DNA of 64,000 nt, from positions 1-64,000 of the forward strand of contig NZ_MKXB01000104.1 in NCBI RefSeq assembly GCF_001865245.1. The letters are read 5' to 3'. A model generated the notes under the pieces. The model ran no database searches, had not been told where the DNA came from, and saw nothing but the letters and a program-made list of their open reading frames with translations. Made by a program: the position numbers and the translations under genes. How positions within the stretch are numbered: position 1 is the stretch's first letter; each line of letters begins with the position of its first letter. The DNA is from Streptomyces sp. CC53. Its GTDB lineage: Bacteria > Actinomycetota > Actinomycetes > Streptomycetales > Streptomycetaceae. Shown one piece after another: positions 58,735 to 64,000 of the stretch.

Positions 58735-59553
58735 GTGGCAGAAGTGATCACCGTCGAGGACCCCGCGGACCCGCGCCTCCACGACTACACCGGTCTGACC
58801 GACGTCGAACTGCGCCGCAGGCGGGAGCCCGAAGAGGGGCTGTTCATCGCCGAGGGGGAGAAGGTGGTCCGCCGCGCCCTCCAGGCCGGGTACGGCATGC
58901 GGTCGATGCTCCTGTCGGCCAAGTGGGTCGATGCCCTGAGCGACGTCATCGACGCCGCCGACGCGCCGGTGTACGTGGTGACGCCCGCCCTCGCCGAGCA
59001 GGTGACGGGCTACCACGTGCACCGCGGAGCCCTCGCCTCTATGCGGCGCGAGCCGCTGCCGGAGGCCGGGGAGCTGCTGCGTACGGCCCGCAGGGTCGCC
59101 GTCATGGAGTCGGTCAACGACCACACCAACATCGGTGCGATCTTCCGCAGCGCGGCCGCGCTCGGCATGGACGCTGTCCTGCTGTCGCCGGACTGCGCCG
59201 ACCCGCTGTACCGGCGGTCGGTGAAGGTGTCCATGGGCGCGGTGTTCTCCGTCCCGTACGCCCGTCTCGCCGACTGGCCCCGGGACCTGGACGCGGTGCG
59301 GGAGGCGGGTTTCCGGCTCCTCGCACTGACCCCGGACGCCAGTGCGACCACCATGGACGAGGCTGCCCCGCACCGGCTCGACCGTGTGGCGCTGATGCTC
59401 GGCGCGGAGGGCTCCGGACTCACCGCGCGGGCCCTGCGGGCGGCGGACACCCGGGTCCGCATCCCGATGGCCCACGGGGTGGACTCGCTCAACGTCGGCG
59501 CGGCCGCCGCCGTGGCCTTCTACGCGGTCACGGCGGGCCGCCCGCAGACCTGA
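58735..59553 (+). CDS. TrmH-family RNA methyltransferase
   Basis: 272 aa from a GTG, 11 nt after cobA. The N-terminal substrate domain (about 1-95: RRREPEEGLFIAEGEKVVRR) and SPOUT catalytic domain carry the three motifs: MESVNDHTNIGAIFRSAAAL, LMLGAEGSGLTARAL and DSLNVGAAAAVAFY. It is a second, clearly distinct SpoU paralogue in the window (the first is at 5762) and would methylate a different RNA site. It is co-directional and probably co-transcribed with cobA. Confidence 0.92.
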   Translation: MAEVITVEDPADPRLHDYTGLTDVELRRRREPEEGLFIAEGEKVVRRALQAGYGMRSMLLSAKWVDALSDVIDAADAPVYVVTPALAEQVTGYHVHRGALASMRREPLPEAGELLRTARRVAVMESVNDHTNIGAIFRSAAALGMDAVLLSPDCADPLYRRSVKVSMGAVFSVPYARLADWPRDLDAVREAGFRLLALTPDASATTMDEAAPHRLDRVALMLGAEGSGLTARALRAADTRVRIPMAHGVDSLNVGAAAAVAFYAVTAGRPQT

Positions 59554-59620
59554 CCTCCGGGCTGCCGCCCCGACCGCGTAGTCCGTGGCCGTACCCGCCG
59601 ACCGCCGCCGCGCCCACGTG

Positions 59621-59650
59621 CCGGTGCCGCCGTCGAACCGGCGGCACCGG
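59621..59650 (+). terminator. Terminator after the TrmH gene
   Basis: A perfect 12-bp stem CCGGTGCCGCCG/CGGCGGCACCGG with a 6-nt loop, 67 nt after the stop. Confidence 0.7.
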
Positions 59651-60291
59651 CGTTCGCTCCGGCGCGCGGCTCCCGCCCCCGTGCCCACCCCGGCGGGCCG
59701 GGGCCCCGGCGTCCGCGCAGGCCGGCCGAGCCGCGCACACCTGCGAGGCGCGCCCCGTCGAGCAGGCACCCGCAGCTTCGGGCGGCCTCTCGCTCCCCGC
59801 CGTGCGGCTGACGCGTCGGGCACTTCCGCGGCCGGGCGTCGGCGGACCCGGAGAGGCGTGGCACCGCGGGACCGCTGCCGCGCACCCCTGTCCCCGCACA
59901 TCTTCCGGCGTCACGTCCGCCCGTGCGGCCGGGACGCCGGTGGGAGGCTCCGCGAGCCGGGCCGGTCCGCCCCACCCGGGCCGCCCGTGTCCCCACGTCC
60001 GTGGGCCGGTACGGCTTCCTGCGGCTCCGCGCGTGCCGTCCCCGGGGCGGGTCTTCCCAGGTGCTCGGTGAGACCAGTGCCGCGCTGCCCGCCGGCCGAG
60101 CGCGTGTGACGGCCGCCCGGAGGCCCGTACCGACTGCCGGCAGGCGCGAGGGCACGGGAGCGATGGAGCCTGCGCCGGACCTCACCCGTACGCCCCGCCC
60201 GAGCCGCTGCCCGGCCGGGGCGCCCGCTCCCCTCCCCGCAGCCCGGTCCGCCCGCGGCATGCCCGCGACGGTCCGACCGGTCCCGCGGAGT
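59651..60291. other. 641-bp gap without recognised genes
   Basis: Between the convergent TrmH and kinase genes. Frames on both strands are compositionally GC-driven and lack starts with ribosome-binding sites. Confidence 0.5.
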
Positions 60292-61596
60292 TCAGCCCTG
60301 GAGGGCCTGCGCCGCCGCGATGCCCAGCAGCACGATCAGCGTCACCACGACGAAGACGATCAGCCGCTGCCGCAGCAGCCGCGGGTTCGCGGGCCTGCGC
60401 AGCCCGGGCGCCGTGCCCGCTCCGGTGCCGTGGCCGGTCCTGCGCGACCCGGTCCGGGAGCCCGCCCGCGCCCCGGACGAGGCTCCCCGGGCGGAGCGGC
60501 CGCCACCGGTCTGCGGCCCGGGGACCCCACCTGCGCCCGGTGCCTGGGCGCGCGGCCCCCTCCGGAGGGCGCCGCGGCCCTCCGCGCGTCCGTCGGTGCG
60601 GCTCTCCGCACGCTCGCCCGAGCGCTCCGCGGTCCGTTCCGTGTACCGCTCGGTCGGCCGCACCTGCGCCCGTCCGCGTCCGCCCGTGTGCCCGCCGCCG
60701 TGCGGGGTGCGCTGCCCCGCGGTCGCCCGCTCGGCCCGTACGGCGTGGCCGCGTCCGCCGCCCTCGGGGAGGCCCTGTGCCTCCCGCGCGGCGATCTCCT
60801 TGAGCCGCAGCGCGAGCTGCAGGGTGCTGGGGCGCTCCTCCGGCTCCTTCGCCAGGCAGGCCCGCAGCAGCGGGGACAGCGCGTCCGGGACGCCCTGGAG
60901 GTGCGGTTCCTCGTGGACGACCCGGTAGAGCAGCACCTCGGAGCTCCCGTGGCCGAACGGGGAGTCCCCCATCCCGGCGTACGCGAGGGTCGCGCCGAGC
61001 GAGAACACGTCCGTCGCCGGGGTCACCGCGGCGCCCCGCACCTGCTCGGGCGCGAGGAAGCCCGGCGAGCCCACGGCGGTGCCGACGTGCGTGAGCGTGG
61101 AGGCCCCGGTCGCCCAGGCGATGCCGAAGTCGATGATCCGCGGCCCCTTGGGGGAGAGCAGGATGTTCGACGGTTTGAGGTCCCGGTGGACGACGCCCGC
61201 CTCGTGGACGGCGACCAGGCCCTCGGCGAGCGCGGCGCCGACCGCGGCGACGTCCGCCGCGCACAGCGGCCCCTCCTCGGCGATCTTGTCGTGCAGCGAG
61301 GGCCCCGGCACGTACTGCGTCGCGAACCAGGGCCGCTCGGCCTCCAGGTCGGCCGCCACCAGCCGCGCCGTGCAGCCGCCCCGGATCCGCCGTGCGGCGG
61401 ACACCTCGCGGGCGAAGCGCGAACGGAACTCCTGGTCCTCGGCGAGGTCCGGCCGGATCACCTTCAGCGCGACCCGCTGGCCGCGCCGGTCGGAGCCGAG
61501 GTAGACGACTCCCATCCCGCCCGCGCCGAGCCGCCGGTGCAGCCTGAACGAGCCGACGACACGCGGGTCCTCGCGCCGGAGCCGCATCATCGCCAT
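60292..61596 (-). CDS. Serine/threonine protein kinase with a C-terminal membrane anchor
   Basis: 434 aa. Hanks-type kinase domain (about 16-275): glycine loop LGAGGMGVVYLG, catalytic Lys in VALKVIRPDL, HRDLKPSNILL, IDFGIAW (DFG), GSPGFLAPEQ and SLGATLAYAG. A long Arg/Gly-rich linker (about 285-405) leads to one membrane helix (LIVFVVVTLIVLLGIAAAQA) with only about 3 residues outside, so no extracellular sensor domain. Signals must come from inside or through partners. The kinase is of the short PknB/PkaA-like class; its substrates are unknown. Confidence 0.93.
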   Translation of the reverse strand: MAMMRLRREDPRVVGSFRLHRRLGAGGMGVVYLGSDRRGQRVALKVIRPDLAEDQEFRSRFAREVSAARRIRGGCTARLVAADLEAERPWFATQYVPGPSLHDKIAEEGPLCAADVAAVGAALAEGLVAVHEAGVVHRDLKPSNILLSPKGPRIIDFGIAWATGASTLTHVGTAVGSPGFLAPEQVRGAAVTPATDVFSLGATLAYAGMGDSPFGHGSSEVLLYRVVHEEPHLQGVPDALSPLLRACLAKEPEERPSTLQLALRLKEIAAREAQGLPEGGGRGHAVRAERATAGQRTPHGGGHTGGRGRAQVRPTERYTERTAERSGERAESRTDGRAEGRGALRRGPRAQAPGAGGVPGPQTGGGRSARGASSGARAGSRTGSRRTGHGTGAGTAPGLRRPANPRLLRQRLIVFVVVTLIVLLGIAAAQALQG

Positions 61597-61614
61597 GTCC
61601 GTCCCCTACCTGCC

Positions 61615-61630
61615 GTGGGGGAGCCCCCAC
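61615..61630. repeat. Short palindrome in the kinase 5' region
   Basis: GTGGGGGAGCCCCCAC, a short hairpin of the type scattered through Streptomyces intergenic DNA, 19 nt before the kinase start. Confidence 0.5.
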
Positions 61631-61776
61631 CCCGCTGCCGCGGTCCATTTGATGCCGCCCAGCTTACGTATCCGGGCCCCACCGTGCTCATAGGCCGCGC
61701 CCTCTCGCCGGTCGATTGTCAGTGCTGGCTCCCCCTCCTGAGGCGCACTCAGCAACCGCCGCACCAGGCGCCCCTG

Positions 61777-62046
61777 TTACCGGCGGAACCCCAAAGTCCC
61801 TGCGAAAGAAGGATCTTGGAGCGGGTCGCGGGGCGGCCGCGTTCGGCCGGCGGTGCCCGGCGGCCCGCGAGGGCACCGGGGGAGGGGCACGTGAGGGAAG
61901 TCACCACGCCGCCGGCCACCCCGGTCCGGCGAGCCCGCCCCCTCCGGGAAGACCCTCAGCGACCCGTCCCGGGTGTCCAACCAGGGGAGTACGCGGCGCC
62001 CCGCGGAGTCCTCCTGGAGGAGGCCCGCCAATCGGTACGCGGGCAT
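61777..62046 (-). CDS. Possible small ORF
   Basis: 89 aa. The first 35 residues or so (MPAYRLAGLLQEDSAGRRVL then PWLDTRDGSLRVFPEG) look protein-like and use the expected third-position bases. The remainder is Pro/Arg/Gly-rich and looks random. No ribosome-binding site is evident. It may be a decayed gene. The rest of 61631-62150 shows nothing further except a TAGGGT -10-like box at 62071 for the next gene. Confidence 0.25.
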   Translation of the reverse strand: MPAYRLAGLLQEDSAGRRVLPWLDTRDGSLRVFPEGAGSPDRGGRRRGDFPHVPLPRCPRGPPGTAGRTRPPRDPLQDPSFAGTLGFRR

Positions 62047-62150
62047 GACGCCCGGCGGCCCCCGCCTGCCTAGGGTTGAGCCAAGCGGTGGGTGCGGCAC
62101 TCGTCCCCCGAGGCCACGCGCCCGCCGCCCGACACACGACGGGAGGAGCC

Positions 62151-62360
62151 ATGGCGGACACGGCACCGCGGACGATGGTCCGCGCGGAGGGGCGGTGGGC
62201 GTCGCTCGCGACGCTCGGCGTCGGCCCGACGGGCCGACGGCACCCCCTGGTGGCCACGGCCATGGTCCTTCCCGCAGCCACGCTCCTGGTCGTCGCCTTC
62301 GGCGGTTGGGACGCGGTGCTGGCACAGGCGTCGTCCGTGGGCGTGATGCTGGGGCGCTGA
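62151..62360 (+). CDS. Small membrane protein
   Basis: 69 aa with an excellent ribosome-binding site (GGGAGGAG, 62141-62148). A polar N-terminus (MADTAPRTMVRAEGRWASLA) precedes one hydrophobic segment (LVATAMVLPAATLLVVAFGG). No family is recognised. A terminator follows, and the gene stands alone. Confidence 0.6.
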   Translation: MADTAPRTMVRAEGRWASLATLGVGPTGRRHPLVATAMVLPAATLLVVAFGGWDAVLAQASSVGVMLGR

Positions 62361-62444
62361 GCGGCGCCCCGGGCCCGGGAGAGCGGCCCGGGTCGGGGAC
62401 ATCCGGCCAACCCCGTGGGGACGGGGGTGCGGCGGACGGCAGTG

Positions 62445-62476
62445 GCGGCCGGTCAGCTGGGGAGCTGACCGGCCGC
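62445..62476 (+). terminator. Terminator after the small membrane protein gene
   Basis: A perfect 14-bp stem (GCGGCCGGTCAGCT with its complement) and a GGGG loop, 84 nt after the stop. Confidence 0.7.
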
Positions 62477-62543
62477 CCTACTTCGCGTGCGGTCCGGCGG
62501 GCAGCCACCGGCCCGACCCGCGGTTCCGCGCGCGTTCACGACA

Positions 62544-62576
62544 GAACCCCCGGTCGCAGCAGGCGACCGGGGGTTC
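62544..62576 (-). terminator. Terminator of the tRNA cluster
   Basis: A perfect 14-bp stem GAACCCCCGGTCGC/GCGACCGGGGGTTC with a 5-nt loop, just downstream (minus strand) of the last tRNA-Val. Confidence 0.8.
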
Positions 62577-62584
62577 GTGTGCGG

Positions 62585-62656
62585 TGGACGATACTGGGAT
62601 TGAACCAGTGACCTCTTCCGTGTCAGGGAAGCGCTCTCCCGCTGAGCTAATCGCGC
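62585..62656 (-). tRNA. tRNA-Val(GAC), copy 3, mismatched acceptor stem
   Basis: Cloverleaf with anticodon GAC, D arm GCTCAGCGGGAGAGC and T arm CTGGTTCAATCCCAG. The 5' acceptor strand is GCGCGAT but the 3' strand is ATCGTCC, leaving a C-C mismatch at 2-71 and a G-U at 3-70. The body is identical to the other two copies. No CCA is encoded. Confidence 0.85.
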
Positions 62657-62658
62657 AG

Positions 62659-62682
62659 GAAACCGCTGCTACCAGCGGTTTC
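62659..62682 (-). other. Hairpin between two tRNA-Val genes
   Basis: A perfect 10-bp stem GAAACCGCTG/CAGCGGTTTC with a 4-nt loop, filling the 28-nt spacer. A processing signal or internal terminator. Confidence 0.6.
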
Positions 62683-62684
62683 AG

Positions 62685-62756
62685 TGGACGATACTGGGAT
62701 TGAACCAGTGACCTCTTCCGTGTCAGGGAAGCGCTCTCCCGCTGAGCTAATCGTCC
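62685..62756 (-). tRNA. tRNA-Val(GAC), copy 2, fully paired
   Basis: Same body as its neighbours. The acceptor stem GGACGAT/ATCGTCC is perfectly paired. Anticodon GAC. No encoded CCA. This is the copy most likely to be the standard functional one. Confidence 0.95.
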
Positions 62757-62804
62757 TCACGGGCCATCCGGTGTCACGTACCGTACGTCTGGATGGACAC
62801 AGCG

Positions 62805-62876
62805 TGCGCGATACTGGGATTGAACCAGTGACCTCTTCCGTGTCAGGGAAGCGCTCTCCCGCTGAGCTAATCGTCC
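62805..62876 (-). tRNA. tRNA-Val(GAC), copy 1, mismatched acceptor stem
   Basis: The 5' strand is GGACGAT and the 3' strand is ATCGCGC, giving mismatches at 2-71 (G-G) and 3-70 (A-C). It is the reciprocal of copy 3. Anticodon GAC and body identical. Confidence 0.85.
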
Positions 62877-62880
62877 TTGG

Positions 62881-62951
62881 AGGTGGAGACGGGATTTGAA
62901 CCCGTGTAGACGGCTTTGCAGGCCGTTGCCTCGCCTCTCGGCCACTCCACC
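62881..62951 (-). tRNA. tRNA-Cys(GCA)
   Basis: Anticodon loop CTGCAAA. The acceptor stem GGTGGAG/CTCCACC is perfect, with U at the discriminator position as expected for Cys and a T arm CGGGTTCAAATCCCG. 71 nt, no encoded CCA. Confidence 0.95.
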
Positions 62952-62988
62952 AGGAGCGCAGGGGGTCTCGGGAAGATCCCCCACTTCG

Positions 62989-63061
62989 AGCGGACGACGA
63001 GATTCGAACTCGCGACCCTCACCTTGGCAAGGTGATGCTCTACCAACTGAGCCACGTCCGC
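62989..63061 (-). tRNA. tRNA-Gly(GCC)
   Basis: Anticodon loop TTGCCAA. The acceptor stem GCGGACG/CGTCCGC is perfect, discriminator U, T arm GCGAGTTCGAATCTCGT. 73 nt, no encoded CCA. First gene of the cluster as transcribed. Confidence 0.95.
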
Positions 63062-63104
63062 CTGTCGCTTTCCGGCCCGCTTCCGCGTCCCGGCGACGTG
63101 TTGA

Positions 63105-63132
63105 ACTCTAGCGGATTCCCGGGCCAGCACAA
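63105..63132 (-). promoter_or_regulatory. Promoter of the tRNA cluster
   Basis: On the minus strand, TTGTGC (63132-63127), a 16-bp spacer and TAGAGT (63110-63105). About 43 nt upstream of tRNA-Gly. Confidence 0.6.
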
Positions 63133-63522
63133 AAACGCGTTTCCGCAGCGTGCTGCGCTCCGGGCCGCCGCACCCCCGGCGGCCCGCCTCGCGGCCCCGC
63201 CGGCAGCTGCACACCGGCGCGGCCCGCCACGGCCGCGGAGCACACGACCCCCTGGTCCGCGACCCCTCGATGGCAGCTGCCCCCGGACGGCGGGCCGGGC
63301 GAGCGGGCCGCCGGGAGGGCCTGCCGCGAGGAGCGAGGCCGAGACCGCGCGGGCACGGGCCTCCGCGCGGTCGAGCCCGACCGGTCCGTCGACGAGCACG
63401 CCGCGGCCTTCGCCGCCGCCCGCGGCCGCGACCACCGGCAGCAGGACGGGGGAGCGCCGGTGGCCCCCCGGCGACTGCCCTGCGCGGAGCCGGCGCCAGC
63501 CGGCGGGCCTACACTCACATCC
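63133..63522. other. Gap without recognised genes
   Basis: 390 bp between the tRNA promoter and the divergent pabB-like gene. TACACT at 63510-63515, 7 nt before the GTG, may give a leaderless pabB mRNA. Nothing else is seen. Confidence 0.5.
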
Positions 63523-64000
63523 GTGCACGACCTCGCTCCCCTGGCGCGCTTCGGCGGCCTCGTCGCAACCGACCTGCGGGACGTCACCAGTGACCCGGAG
63601 GCCCTGGACTCCTCCGGCTTCTGGGCCGTCGCCGCCGACTTCGAGGGCCGTCTGACCTGCGCCCGCTTCGGCGACGTGCGGCCCGACCCGGTGCCCGCGC
63701 CCGTTCCCGGCCGCTGGCGCGGCCCCGATGCGGGCGCCTGGACGTCGTCCCTCGACCGCGGGGCGTACACCCGCGGGGTCCGCCGCATCCGCGAGCACAT
63801 CGCGGCCGGCGAGGTCTACCAGGCGAACCTGTGCCGCGTCCTGTCCGCTCCGCTGCCACCCGGCGCGCTTGCCGCGGCTGACGTGGACGCCCTGACCGCC
63901 CTCCTCGCGCGGGGCAACCCCGCGCCGTACGCAGGAACGATTCGGCTGCCGGCGCACGGCGTGGAGATCGCGACCGCGTCCCCCGAGCTGTACCTGCGCC
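63523..64000 (+). CDS. pabB: Aminodeoxychorismate synthase component I-like protein (partial)
   Basis: The first 159 codons are in the window and the gene runs off the end. The start is GTG 63523 (VHDLAPLARFGGLVATDLRD). Chorismate-binding family features are the substrate-loop region VRRIREHIAAGEVYQANLCR and the later TIRLPAHGVEIATASPELYL. In PabB and TrpE the segment GDVYQ(A/V)N and SPELxL are conserved. This favours 4-amino-4-deoxychorismate synthesis for folate (PabB), though a TrpE-like enzyme cannot be excluded from the N-terminus alone. Confidence 0.85.
   Translation, partial: MHDLAPLARFGGLVATDLRDVTSDPEALDSSGFWAVAADFEGRLTCARFGDVRPDPVPAPVPGRWRGPDAGAWTSSLDRGAYTRGVRRIREHIAAGEVYQANLCRVLSAPLPPGALAAADVDALTALLARGNPAPYAGTIRLPAHGVEIATASPELYLR

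Noticed and set aside
59528..60260. Open frames on both strands between the TrmH and kinase genes
   Set aside because: Arg/Pro/Ala-rich translations with no ribosome-binding site or family resemblance.

Overview
The window looks like chromosomal DNA of a Streptomyces or a very close relative. GC content is extreme, with G or C at nearly all third codon positions. GTG starts are common, and the gene order infC-rpmI-rplT, rRNA methyltransferase, orphan kinase, pheS-pheT, then argC-J-B-D-R and argH is the one I know from Streptomyces core chromosomes. tRNA genes lack an encoded CCA. Everything below comes from reading the sequence; no database search was run.

Layout. 1-3.4 kb: the end of a type VII secretion-associated locus (membrane protein, mycosin-like protease) and an SseB-family gene. 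3.4-11.7 kb: translation block, with a DUF1844 gene, infC (AUC start), rpmI, rplT, an SpoU/TrmH methyltransferase, a soluble PAS histidine kinase, pheS and pheT. 12-26.4 kb: mixed regulatory and housekeeping genes, namely an SpoIIE-type phosphatase, a TPR regulator, a NUDIX hydrolase, two overlapping SPFH (flotillin-like) genes, 3-hydroxyacyl-CoA dehydrogenase, a secreted GHL10-type hydrolase, small DUF genes, an RlmG-like methyltransferase, a cupin-zinc ribbon protein, and an ECF sigma factor with two membrane proteins. 26.4-30.3 kb: the only clearly accessory stretch. It holds decayed genes, a complete IS5-type insertion sequence, an HxlR regulator divergent from an aldo/keto reductase, and an inverted fragment of a second, related IS.

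30.3-38.8 kb: arginine biosynthesis. argC-argJ-argB-argD-argR run as one operon from a strong promoter that overlaps ArgR-like half-sites. After an L,D-transpeptidase and a PNPOx-family gene, argH has its own promoter with similar half-sites, a possible leader ORF and a hairpin. 39-47 kb: a HAD protein, a TetR-MFS efflux pair, a PlsC acyltransferase, a secreted glycerophosphodiesterase, an ECF-like sigma factor, GNAT enzymes, a small membrane pair and a GC-rich tandem-repeat spacer. 47.3-50.5 kb: metNIQ methionine importer, preceded by a Met/Cys-containing leader ORF.

51.4-58.7 kb: corrin synthesis, comprising cobL, a 1226-residue BluB-CobT fusion with a roughly 650-residue disordered N-terminus, and a siroheme synthase/uroporphyrinogen-III methyltransferase. 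After a second TrmH enzyme, a membrane-anchored Ser/Thr kinase and a small membrane protein comes a minus-strand tRNA cluster: Gly(GCC), Cys(GCA) and three Val(GAC), two of which have mismatched, apparently exchanged acceptor arms. The window ends inside a pabB-like chorismate-using enzyme. I did not find an obvious new defence or biosynthetic system. The most unusual features are the tRNA-Val chimeras, the IS-flanked cassette, the met and arg leader ORFs, the BluB-CobT fusion and the SPFH pair.
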